Of a stretch of DNA of 64,000 bases, positions 38,498 to 50,100 are shown one piece after another. The notes under the pieces were generated by a model. That model saw only the letters and a list, made by a program, of their open reading frames with translations, had not been told where the DNA came from and searched no databases. Made by a program: the position numbers and the translations under genes. The stretch covers positions 1,810,107-1,874,106 of the forward strand of contig VXAZ01006886.1 in the NCBI GenBank assembly GCA_013399875.1, written 5' to 3'. Numbering within the stretch: position 1 is the stretch's first letter; each line of letters opens with the position of its first letter. This DNA is from Gymnorhina tibicen (lineage: Eukaryota; Chordata; Aves; Passeriformes; Artamidae).

Positions 38498-41400
38498 GTC
38501 AGATACCCATTCCTAAGGACAGGCATTGCTGGTGTGTCTTAAAATGCCAGTTGTAAATAATATTGCTCTTCTGGAATACCTTTTCCTGCTTATTCATCTG
38601 AAGGAACCCAAATGGGTGGAATAGTGTCTCCAAAGATCAAGGCTCTGTAGGCTGTCCATAATTTCTATGTAAGCACAGAAGAAAAAAAACAGCTCTCAAA
38701 TGATAGGTAAAGAGAGAGGTTAAAATTATTTTTTATAGGAGCTGTGACTGGTTAAGTTTTAGAATAACTCTCAAAGTGTTGATCCAAATATAAGGGTTTA
38801 CAGAAATGAACTTTAAGTGATTTTGTTTATTCCTATGTTGAAAGTGCTACATACCACGCTCTGTACTGTTATTCTGTTCCCAGCAATTTCAGGGATAGAA
38901 TGAACTGCAAAGAACGTATTTCCAAGTAGTGTTTGGATGAAAAAGGGGACATGGTGTATTGCTGTTAGAAGAGAGAGTTCACTTAAATATTAATCTGAAG
39001 TTCTTTAAAGTTTCTAACTGCTCAGTGAAGCCCAGGAGTGACAGTTTTCTACAGGTTTATATGAGGAGATGTGTGTGCACTCATGTTCCAGGGAGGTCTT
39101 CCCAAGTATTTTGGCTGACACAAGCATTTGTTGATGGGACAGTGGCACCAGAGTATCTATACAGAGTTCACTTCAAATATGCTTTTAATCAGCAATAGTC
39201 ATTTAAATAATACAGGATATCTACTGTGTCAGGGATATAAAATAAGTCGTGATTCAATGCATTTCTCCCTGCTGTAATAGTGAAATGAAAATGTACTAAG
39301 TGAATTCTAAAGAGAGTTTTGATGTAGGTGTGTGTTGTGAACTGCTTGTCAAAGTGCGTTTCAGACTTTGAGCGTGGGTGTTTTACGTGGGCAGATGAAT
39401 GCAGGTCAGTACTTACAGTCAATGCAGGCCACTAAAAGTAAGGAACGTACCATGGAAAGAAAAGGTGACTTTAATGCCTCTAAAATAAAGGTCAAAAATG
39501 GGTAGCATCAAACAGTCAGCATGTCAATATGCTGCATCATGCTGAAGTGTGACCCATTCCTTCTAGAACAAAGCTTGCAAGGAACTAGAGTCAACTTCTG
39601 TGTAAGTTAAACTTTGCTTGTAATGACAAACTATTACATGCTCTGTTGGTGTAGAAAATGGCATTTTCCTTTGAGCTGTGTTACTTTTAAAACTATTTGA
39701 ATAATGGTACACTTATGCATCCAAATCAATTTATTAGAATAAGTCCCTGCTCTTGAAACAAAGTTGACTTGTTTAAACATGTTTCGTTGTGATTGAATTT
39801 TATTCTTCCGTTTAACGAACACTGTTCAGTCTTAGTGTTCAATTGCTAAATTAATTAACATGTCTGTAACTCTAATTGTGCACATGTCAATAAAAATCAA
39901 AGGAAAAAGTGACAAAGAATTTCCCTGGCAAACAAAATAGGCCTATTATATGAAGGGAAAGTAAATGGAAAATTAGAATGAAGTGTGTTTATCCACAGTA
40001 AACAGGAGTTTTTTCTATTTTTTGATATGTTTCAATTAATTTTTTTAAAGAAATCATGCTTGTATAATTTGTCAAATATTACATAAAACTCTTTTATACT
40101 TATATTGACTGCCAGTCCATGACTGACAAGATGTGCACCATTCCACATCATCTATGTACTAATCTCTGTTGAAGTAGGGACATCGTATTCTATTGAAAGG
40201 TGAAATTCTAATTTTAAAGGGATGAGGTTTATTCTCAAATATTATATAACCGTATTAACTTGTGTATGTTTTGGGGTAGGGAAGGGGAGGAGTATCTGTT
40301 TTCCTCATAAATTACTTAATGATCATCTTCATCAGACTCTTCTGAATGTTTTTTCAGTCTTCTTGTCCTAATTTAATTTGCTATTTCATGTAATTAAAAT
40401 CCACAACTCATTTGAGTCCTTTATGAATACACTGCTGTGAGTTGAAAAAGTAACACTCAGATCACTGCATTCTGTTACTTTGTTGAGGGTGAAATTTTTT
40501 CCTCTGTAAATAACTGCATAGAAGACAAGCAAGACAGTTTGGTTTGAAGGATTTACAAAACAAGAGGACAAGTAAAAATTCTTAGCATTTTGCAAAACAA
40601 CTTACCTTTATCAGACTTGGCTACTGCAAGCAAATAGCAAAGGAGGCATTAAAATGACTTTGTCCTGAGCAGCACTAACTGCAGGACAGACACAGGGAGG
40701 GTTGTGGAGGTGATATAATGCCACTAAGGTGACTGAAGCATTGAGTGACTGACATTGTCAGTCGCGGTGCCTTATGTCCCTTCAATAGCACTGTTTGCAA
40801 AGCTGCAACAGAGCCATTATAATGTAAATTAGAGCATTCCGTGAAATGCTCCATGTACCCTTTAGAATGTCATTGGCAATAACCCATACAATTTATATAC
40901 CACATATGGTTTAATATCCCGTATCATTCTAGTGAGACATTACACCACAAAAATGCTCTAAAGTAAATTAAGATTACAAATTAAGAAGATTGAAGTAAAG
41001 AACCAGAGAGTATGATGATCACTTGCTGTCCAGAAGCCCTTAATGGAGAGATTGCACATGCTTTCTGTTTTCCAGAGGAGTGAAACTTCATGCCTGCAAA
41101 ATCCCAAGAGTTTGAAATGAGCTGCAGTGTGTGGTGAAGATTTGCTAATGGAGCCTGCTCTGATTTGGGGCCATACTTTCCCATCACTGCAGCTCTCGTG
41201 CAGCTCTCGAGCTCTCCTGTTGTCAGGTGTGGATGGTGCAGGCACCCCTGTAGTACCCTGTGTACTCAAACTCCCTGTGCAGCCCCGTTCTGCACAGGCT
41301 TCACCAGGGATTATGTTGTAAGGGTAATTTAACTTCAGCAGCAGTCTTGTCCCTGGCTGCCCTTAGTCATGCTAAATCTGTTATTCTGCTAATTCTAAAT

Positions 41401-44400
41401 AATTCTGTTAGTATGGATCACCCACTGTGGTGTCTGTTGTGCTACTTTAATGTCATTGTTCTTTACTCACAAGAGGCTCTGAACAGGTCTGCAGTGATGG
41501 TCAGTGGTAGTTAGGAATAGTCTAACTACACTTTTCTTTTGCTCTGTATTTGGAAAATATGACCCAGAGGTCATCATAATTCCTGTTATGGGTAATTGTA
41601 GCCTGGTGTATTATCAACAAAGGGTAAAAAAAGAAAAATATTAATATTTCTGAATGTTAGAAACGTAATTTAAACAACATTTACTTTATGGCCATATTGA
41701 GTGTAACCTGGCTGTTGAAGGCAGCCAAACTTGAGCAAATAGAGTGGGGACTTCCCAGAGGAAATGCTCATGGAATTCTTACAGGTGATGAGCTAAGGTC
41801 AGGATTAGCTGGGAATGATGCTGGAGGTGTTCCTTGTTCTATACAGATGCCATTTTTCCTTTATATACCACAAAGCCACTTTGGGTGGAGCGTACAAAAT
41901 TGGTGAACTTGTGCTTCTGACAGTTTATACAGCAACCTAGTGCCCAATGGATCTTTTTCTATTCAGCGTCTTTTACCTCGTTTCAAAATGGACTTTTCCT
42001 TGTACTCCTAGTGAGTAAGTTGCCTAAAGAAGGTGAGAACTGAGAAGTACTCAAAGACTACTTGCAGAATAAAGTTAGACTTTGGGTGTGTGCCATGTGG
42101 TTTTGGTTGGGGGAAAAGGGGTCTGAAGTTAGAAGTCTGAAAATACAAGCAATTTAATTTTAGGCCAAAGGTGCTGCAGTCAAATGGAAAGCTAAGATTT
42201 TAGCAGATGCCGTGAGGAGAAGTGGTCTTTTATTATTGATTTATTTGACCTTGTGAATGTGAGTTGTCAAATTGAAAATGAACAGGAATACTCAAGCATC
42301 GTACTCTCAAATCTGACTGGATCTGTGTGGTACCAAGGCTGCACTTTCTGCAGGAAAGGAATTTCACTTGAGCACAAGTACGAAGTTGGTAGAGAGTACA
42401 CTGAATGGAGGGAATTTTCTTCCTAATTAGTCAAAAAATAGCGTGAGGAAAAATCGCCTTATAGCCATCTACCAACTCCCCAGGAACCAAAAAGTAAAAA
42501 TCACATCAATTCCTTTAAATAAATGACAGCTAAAATACCGCCATGGGACAACATGCATACACAACCTAGTGAGAGTTCTTTAGCCCTGCTGCTTTTAGAG
42601 TAGCAGATATTATTAATGAAGTAATTTTGTATTCATAAAAATGTCTTCAGCATTTCTGTAGCTCTTAATTCAATTTCAGCAACTCTGCCATGCAAATACA
42701 TAACACCAAGTTTGGAACAGAAACCATGCCAAAAATATTTGCCTCTCTGTTAAGAGTACATGGCTAATGCCCTCAAACATGGCTTTGAGACTTAATTTCT
42801 AAATACACCTAATAGTGGGGGTTGCCCCACAATGTAAAATGTGAATTTTCAGGAGATTTCAACAACATAAATAGTTCACAATGGATCTTGGAGACCACAG
42901 CTAAAGGGAGGAAAACTAGGTAATGAGCATACAGGATTTCAATGAAGTTGTATAAATATAATATTGAATACGTACTTAGAAACTGATAAACAACTATCTA
43001 TTAATTATTAGGGGAAATGAAATTCCTCTTGACATAAAGTAAGAATTGTATATACGCTTAGCAAGGTTGCAGCTTTATTAAGTAACTTCTGGTTCTGCTT
43101 AGGACTAAAGTTCAGTTAATGTCAAACTTTCATTTGATGACATAAAGACATTGGATCCTCAACTTTTTGAAGCACATTAACATTCAGTATAATTCTCAGT
43201 TTAAAACAGTATGATGCTAACCAGTATAGCATGTACAAAAGTTATTTAGAAAAAAAAATTTCATCTGTCTCCTCTTAAAAAGGATGAACCAAAATACAAA
43301 ATAATCAGATACACAACCTGAGTGTTGGAAAGTTCTGATCCAGTTCTGTATTTAATGCTGCACAAAATGAAGCAGCCCAATTTCATACTTTATAAAAAGA
43401 AATGGGCTGGGTAATGAAAGCAAAATTACTAAATCAGCAAGGTATCCCACTGGGGCTATATTCCATGTTTTTCTGCACTGTGCCATGTAGACCTATATTC
43501 TGTGCTGGGGTTAATATACAGTGCTGGAACTGTATTCCAGAAATGATTGCTGAGGTAACATTACTTCTGTGTCTATTACTTTTGTCAGAACAAATACAGA
43601 TGTAGATTGATTTGAATTTATGAAGTGTATTACTATTTATTTCTCCTAATAGCAAAATAGATATTTGCAATAAATAAGAGATGACATTCATTCCCTCTGT
43701 ACTTATATGAGAGTAAAAGAAGTTTAAAAGGTGCTGGCTAGTCCATAAAGTAAGGAGACAAAAACCTGTGCTATTGAACACAAAAGGATCCCTTCAGTCC
43801 CTACCACCTCTTCTCAAGTCCTGCAATCAAAAACTAAAGAAGTCTGGTCAGTCCAGCAGACCTTAATTGATCCCATTGTGCTTGCTTGCTGCTGTATCAG
43901 GCCACTATAGAACAAGAATAACTTTTCATAACATTTTAACACTTTCCAAATGTCAGTATGAAGAAACTGTATTTTCTGGCTAAGTATATAATGTCTGAAT
44001 AGTGGTTCTTTTAATAGAAATGTTATTCACAGTAGTTGCTTATTAACTTCCATGTGTATGCAGCCAGACCCACCAACTTAGGCAGATCAGAACTTGATAC
44101 GATGACCATATGTCCACAGCATGGTATGAATGAAAGGCAGTCCCTATGGAAGCTTTACATTATTTTCGTTGATGTTTTATGACCAACTAACATTCATTCT
44201 ATTCTGCTTTTGACATAAATAGTATTTGCACATTGCAGTTCTGTAAATAATATAATAATCCTCCTTTATTATCTAACGACTTCATTGTCAGACCTGCAAA
44301 AATAGCACTGCTAAAGTTACATTCCTTGCTTGGAAGGCAGGATGTTTTCATTTGTGCCAAATGAGTCAAGTCTGGAAACTTTTATTTCTTTGTAGTTTAA

Positions 44401-45000
44401 AAGAAATTTTTGTAATTTTGTTCATTCTGATGTTCCAGAATATGAATGAAATCTATCATGATGTATGTGAGAGATTTCTTCATTCCCCTCTGTTTTCCAA
44501 AACTTGAATGCCTTCTCTGTGCCACCACTATCAGTTCTTGCCCTCTGGCAACAAGATCAAAAGGCAAGTGGAATAAAAGGGAATAGAATAAAAATAAAGA
44601 ATACAAAAGAAAGATGAACTGGGAGAAGAGCAGAAGAAATGATTAAAGACAGGGAAAATAAGAGAGATGACAGATGTACAGCTGATATGTAACAAGGTTA
44701 TGAATGTTTTCATGCAACTTTTATGAAGACAATCAAATGAGTTTATTTCAACTTACTTGAAATTCTGTGTGCGTTTATTGATTCAGCAGCGTGAAAGTAG
44801 TCAAATGCTCATTATCTGTCAATAAAGATCACATTTACTCTGCAGGAAAGTCACAGACTAGTTTTTCAAGGAAGAATGTACTAATCTACCACTGAGAAGT
44901 AGAGGTTTCAAGGAGCCTCTCCCTAACCATCTGGCTGACTTGGAATACAAATATTTGAGATGAATGAGTTCTGTGGAGAAAGAGACAGCATGGAAAAGAT
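38498..45000. other. Non-coding DNA, mostly AT-rich
   Basis: No gene or transposable element recognised. It includes a purine-rich A/G stretch at about 44565-44670, listed separately. Open frames such as 40958-41269 and 43434-43781 (minus strand) have no domain resemblance or supportive context. Confidence 0.55.
44565..44670 (+). repeat. Purine-rich low-complexity stretch
   Basis: About 105 bp dominated by A and G (AAAAGGGAATAGAATAAAAA-like runs) on the + strand. It has no fixed period. The Phe/Ser/Leu-rich open frames on the minus strand here are composition artefacts. Confidence 0.6.
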
Positions 45001-45439
45001 ATTAGAAGTAGTTTGCTGCAGTGACTGTGTCACTGAATATCACTGCAACTTCCCCAGAGGGAGCAAAAAGGGAGGGTTCAGGCACATCTTTGACGCAGGG
45101 AGATGAATCTCCCTGTGGAGATGCAGATGTGGAGTGTGTTCAGCGCAGAGCCAAGCTCAGTGTCAGATCCAGTGCCTGCTTTGGGAGACAGGTGTTTCTC
45201 AAAGCCTGGGACCAGGAAAGAGCTGTCTAAAAGAGCTAAGAAAAATCAAAGCAGTGCAGTAACTACTCCTGATAGTGTCGCTGTGTATTCAGAGCTCTCC
45301 TGTTTCACCAGACCGCGTTCTTTGGGGGGTAGAGTGAGTGCCCTCTGTTCTGCACCATGCTAGTGAGCATGCACAATGGTGTTAGTGTGAAAGGAGGGCT
45401 GGTGCACAGTCCACGGGAGGGAGCAGTCACTCCTTCAGC

Positions 45440-45529
45440 CGGTGGCCGATCCAACGCGCCGTAGTAAAACCGGGATCCTCGCGGGGGATTCAGTCTGAAT
45501 GCAAAGTCTGCGCTGTGAGAGACCGGCGT
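45440..45529 (+). promoter_or_regulatory. CpG-dense candidate promoter
   Basis: Eleven CpGs fall within about 90 bp (GCCGGTGGCCGATCC, AACGCGCCG and GACCGGCG among them), in a window that is otherwise CpG-poor. No TATA box is evident. The sequence from about 45020 to 45440 upstream is also GC-richer than average. It lies about 100 bp before an ATG with a signal-peptide-like reading frame, so I infer a CpG-type promoter for that exon. The alternative is the remnant of an unrecognised retroviral LTR, which may also be CpG-rich. Confidence 0.35.
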
Positions 45530-45624
45530 TTAAGCCTTTTGCAAATTTATTTTCTGTGTGGTTTTTTCAAGGATCAGTCACAGCCTAACCCTGTGGAGAG
45601 ACACGAACTAATAGTTTTTATTTT

Positions 45625-45829
45625 ATGAATATCACTCAAGGAGTTTGGGAGACCTTATTAACTGTGCTTATTTTCCATGGGCTGCTGTTCAGCAGTTCAG
45701 CCTCAAATACCCAGCTCTGCTCTGCTGTTGAGACTGACCAGAGACAAATTTCTTTTGCTAGAGAGGTGCTTCAGGTAAACCCAGGAGCAAACTCCAGAAG
45801 GATGAGTAAAATTACTGGCAACAGCAGAG
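45625..45829 (+). CDS. Candidate first coding exon of a secreted or membrane protein
   Basis: An ATG at 45625 opens a frame bounded upstream by an in-frame TAA at 45586. The first residues form a signal-peptide-like profile: a short polar start (MNITQGVWE), a hydrophobic core (LLTVLIFHGLLF), then small residues (SSSAS) suitable for cleavage near residue 26-28. The frame stays open for 68 codons to an AGAG|GTAAAA donor match with the exon end at 45829. Unspliced, it runs to a stop at 45891. The start context is poor (T at -3). I do not recognise the protein, and no downstream exon is evident within the window. Support comes from the combination of CpG patch, ATG, signal-like start and donor. 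Each alone could be chance. A non-coding first exon or a chance ORF are the alternatives. Confidence 0.25.
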
Positions 45830-45891
45830 GTAAAACAACACGACTTGGTTGTTTTTCTAATTTTCATGTGGAACATAGATTTGAGCTTTAG

Positions 45892-46732
45892 GTGGTCACT
45901 CTTGGCTTCTTAATAGAAGTGGGCATTGTAGTGCTTTCTACTGTTAATTCTGGCTGATGTTTTGCAAATATTTTTTTCTCACTGTGCTCAAGAGGAGAAA
46001 AGGAGTTAAATAATTAGGGTGTTTGAGGTCATAGTGGACCCAGAGAAATCTGTGTTTAGAAACTTGAATAGCTTTCACTTTTAATTTTACAAAATAAGAA
46101 AGACTTTGTTTTCCAGCCCTATTTTAAAACTAAAACAATAACAATTGTGTTTGTAACAGTATTACACCAGCATTTGAATATAAGGTATAAAGACAAGATG
46201 ATGTACAAGTTTGCAAGAAACTTGATAACACTGCTGGATAATAATCCTGCCTAGGACAGGGGACTAAGTTAAGGTTTTGAGGGTCATTTTAAACTGGTCT
46301 TGCACACAGCAACAAGAGAAGTGCAGGGTTTGAAAGTTCATTAACTGCCCCTGTATAGTTAGTATTTCCTAATGCAGAAAACAATTAATTTGTATTGATC
46401 TGCAAATGGATGTTTATTAAAAGTATGTGGTTTTAGATGTATGTGTCCACAGGGACTTCCTCTGGCAAGTGCAATAAATTGTGCAGTGGACACTATACTA
46501 ATTTTTCTTTTTAAAGTAACGGATTATGAGTTTCCTGGAACAAAGGCTTTTTTTTTTTTTTAACTTATATTTCCATCTCTTCAATAGCATGCTGTGGAAA
46601 AACATGGATGTAAACATCCTTACACAGTGCATGCCTTGCCTCTGTTGTGAATTGACAGCCCTTAATTGTTTTCTCACTTCTTTGGACTCTTAGATTTAAC
46701 TTGGTTTGTTTTGTGGTTTTTTTTTTTTTTAT
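45892..46732. other. AT-rich non-coding DNA with T tracts
   Basis: Nothing recognisable except homopolymers: T14 at 46548-46561 and T14 at 46717-46730, the latter immediately before the LTR. If 45829 is a real splice donor, this would be intron. Confidence 0.5.
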
Positions 46733-46932
46733 TGTATTGGTTTTGCATGGCCTGAGTTTCGGGAGTGCGGGGGCCACAGAGGGGGCTTCTGTGAGAAGCA
46801 CGGTGCCGCACGGGAGCAACTCCTCTCCTTGAGCAGCAAGAGAAACCATGGGTGATGAACTGACCACAACCCCCATTCCCTGTCTCTCTGCACTGTCACT
46901 GGGAAGGAGGGAGGGATTGGGGGGTAAGGGTG

Positions 46933-46940
46933 TTTATAAG
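46933..46940 (+). promoter_or_regulatory. TATA-like box of the LTR
   Basis: TTTATAAG about 50 bp upstream of the LTR polyadenylation signal, in the normal U3 position. It might still drive a transcript rightward into 47200 onward. Confidence 0.4.
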
Positions 46941-46982
46941 GGCTCATTTTACTTCTCATTATCCTGCTCTGATTTTGTTGGT

Positions 46983-46988
46983 AATAAA
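46983..46988 (+). terminator. LTR polyadenylation signal
   Basis: An intact AATAAA inside the LTR, at the R region. The corresponding site of the 17373-17675 copy is mutated. It could terminate + strand transcripts crossing the locus, including any from the 45.4-kb candidate promoter. Confidence 0.5.
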
Positions 46989-47174
46989 TTCACTTTATAT
47001 CTCCAAGTCGGGCCTGTTTTTGCCCTTGATGGTAATTGATGAGTGTTTTCTCCCAGTCCTTATCTCAACCCATGAACCCTTCATTATACTTTGTCTCCTC
47101 TGTCCAGTTTCACAGGAGGGTGAGCAAGAAGCTTTTGTGGGTGCCTGGCATCCAGCCAGCATCAGGCCATGACA

Positions 47175-50100
47175 TTTAAGTAGAAAGGGAAAAATTCCTT
47201 TGGCTGTGCTATCAGAACCCATCAATAACTTCACACATTGCAAGAACTTGTCGTTCTCTCCTCCCTCTCCACCACCACCACTTTCTGTCTGCTCTAAGGC
47301 TGTGATTCCCTCTGCATCTGTAGCCATTTGTAGTGTTTCGTGGGAAGTAAATCCAGTCACACAGGCAGGAGCAAATCCAACAGTTTCCCTGGCAGAGCCC
47401 CAGTAAGCCTGTACTATGTTCTGCAGCAGCTGTTGCAGCATTACTGATTTCTACCCGAATGCTGGGTCCTGAGCTGTATCTTCATTACCTTAAAACAGTG
47501 CTCTGTGCACTGCCTGTCATTATCTTCTGGTAAAAACCAAAACACACAAGAGCAACTACAGAGAGATATTATCCTGCTTCATCCACCTCTTCAGAGATAG
47601 TGCAGTATTTGAGGGGAAAGCAGAAGTGTTGTCCAACTTTTCCCTCTATCACCTTGAAAACAGGGAACTGATAATTGCAGTAAACCAAAGTTGTTGCCCC
47701 TTCCTCTGTAGTGTCAATCCATGTTTGGATCTCACTGACAAGGGGTTGCTGTAGTTTCCCTTGCCAGGGACAGCAGTTCAGGGCACTCAGACTCTAATGT
47801 GACTTGCTGATTTTTAAAAAGGTAGAAACAGGCTTGTTTCTCATTTTTGGATTTACTGTGTTTATAATGTCACAATGTTGCATAGATTTTTCTATTCCCA
47901 GAGATAACACGGGTAAATATTTACAGAAGTAGCAATAGGAACACTGATACAAATCCCCAAGAGAACTCAACACCCCGTGAAGTGTATGACTTCTGGTATA
48001 GCAGGGAGAGTCTCTTGGGATGTTTTGAAGTATTATAACCGTCTCAAAACCTGGTTGTTTTGTTCTGGTGGTTATTAGTTGTCTTCAGGGACAGGCTATG
48101 CTCACCAATGTCACATTTTACCAATGACAGAGCAAATCATGCCACTCCTTCTCTGAACTGACACATTTCAAAAATATCTAATGTTACTTCTGTGTTTATT
48201 TTCCACATAGCCTGGCACATCACAGTCTATTTACTGATCAATCCTTCCTTTTCCACTCAAGATTTCTTTAGACAAAAATAAGAGAAGCAGTTTTGAGATC
48301 TTGCTCTTTGCAACTTGAATTGTTGTTTTATTAGATGATATGGGAACTCGAACTGCTGTGGCAAATGAAAGTTAATTCTTTTCTTTCTTTACACACTCTT
48401 TTCCACAGAAATAGGCCATATTATTTTTTTAGTCCATATGGCTTTAAAGTAAAACTGTGTTGGGTTTTGTCAAGATAGATGTAGTTCTTGGGAGAGATGT
48501 GCAGCCCAAAGTTTCCTTTTACATCTGTTAAAAGACTGAGTTTTTCAAGACTTCTTTGTAATTCATGAAGGAGGTTTTTTGTTGGGTTTTTTTCGCTCCT
48601 CTAATCTGGTTTTCCAGTTCAGCAAATCAATGTGCAGAACACACTAACTTCTCACCAGTGTTATACTCTAGGTTACATCTGTATCCAGCTTCTGCGTTGC
48701 CTACAGTCACATCATTAAGTAGAGTCTGGGTACTTGATGGCCAGCACAGGGTAATTAACACTGTATCCTAGCAAGGCAGCTTGATTTGTTATTTGCTACC
48801 AGTTTTACTGAGAGCAGCAAAACCTGGCTCTGTCACCTTAACACATTAATCTGCTACACACTGGCTAATAAGAAGCTGAACCCAATTTCCAGAACTGATG
48901 AACTTTTGCGACTTCAATTGAGATAATTTACATCTAAGGCTCTTAGTGTCTGTGAACAAATTAGTATTCAGGTTCTGAACGTTGCTTTGAGGAGGTCTTT
49001 AGGAATTAGACTGGTTAGACTGGAGTTGAACAGTCAGACCTATACCTTGGTGTGAGCACCAGAAGCACTTGCAGAGTGCTCCTGGAGGTGCTGCCATCAT
49101 TATGGCTCACCCTTCAAAGCAGTATCTGACGGCTAGGAGGGAAATGACAGAACCGAAAGTCACTTGGTGTGAAAAATGCAAGTGGGCAGCAGAGATGCTT
49201 AAGCAGCGCAGAGCACAGCCAGTGAAAAATATGAGGTAGCACTTATAACAATTTAAATGTATTTTATATAAGTCCTAGTATAGCATTTAGACTGCTCTTG
49301 AGAAGATAGATCAGTCTCAGGAGAGCTACAAAAACTACTTGGGTCACATAAGAAACAGGCTGAAATTCTAATTATGGGAGATCATACTATTCCCCTCTGG
49401 ACTCCATCTAGATGTAAAACCTTTTCATTATATGCTTATCTCACTGGTATTCCATCCCCATTGCAGTTTGGGGTAAAAATTTTGGTGGCTCCTGATGGAA
49501 TCAGGATTTCAGCTCTGCTGAAAACAAGTTCAAATACAGAGACATTGACCTGTTAACAGGATAAACTAGGGAGAGTTCACATTAGTATTTTAGCCAAATA
49601 ATACAGGGGGCTAGAGACAGAGAGATGGAGCTGGGGTTAGTCAGTTTATGCCTCAGATAACAGACAGGTGCTACATCCTGGGCTGGGTCTCCTGCACTGT
49701 GCCTGTGCTCCATCACAGCAGTGGTCATGAAGACAGTTCATCCATTGCCATTTTACGTTCAGGAGTGCTCTGAGGGCTGTTCCAGGAGGTGCATGACCGA
49801 GGTGTAGTTTCTCATCTGGAAAAAAACCAGATGATAAATATTGCCCTGAATTATTAATTAAAATCAATAGACTTTTTCAATGATCTTACTATGTGATACC
49901 AGTAAGATTACATAAAATCCTTTGTTTCCCGTTTTCTAAAATAAAAAACCCAACACAGATTCTTCTCAATAGGAATGATTATTCTTCCCATCTGTGCTCT
50001 AGGCAACCATATGAACTGCCTATGGGACAGCCTGCATTAGCAGAGAAAAATAAAAGTTATGCAGGGACCAAACTCAAAGCTGTACTTTGAGAAAAATGCT

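Larger units (their letters stand above)
46733..47174 (+). mobile_element. Solo LTR of avian ERVL-like endogenous retrovirus
   Basis: A 442-bp LTR in sense orientation, starting TGTATTGGTTTTGCATGGCC and ending GGCCATGACA (TG...CA termini). Landmarks in order are a U3 with GGCTTCTGTGAGAAGC, a TATA-like TTTATAAG at 46933-46940, and CTCATTATCCTGCTCTGATT. A polyadenylation signal AATAAA at 46983-46988 follows. The R/U5 part has CTTATCTCAACCCATGA and GTGCCTGGCATCCAGCCAGC. These phrases match, from memory, an LTR family widespread in bird genomes that is usually classed with ERVL. The U3 is shorter than I recall for the full-length family, suggesting an internal deletion. No gag, pol or env lies on either side, so it is a solo LTR left by recombination. 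Flanks TTTAT (46728-46732) and TTTAA (47175-47179) could be a 5-bp target duplication with one mismatch. Confidence 0.88.

Noticed and set aside
45356..45371. CATGCT-AGTG-AGCATG inverted repeat just before the CpG patch
   Set aside because: 6-bp arms are too short to be significant, although it lies in the candidate promoter region.
46995..47441. 148-codon - strand open frame
   Set aside because: It enters the solo LTR on the wrong strand, and the Gly run comes from a CCACCACCACCA repeat. No family resemblance.
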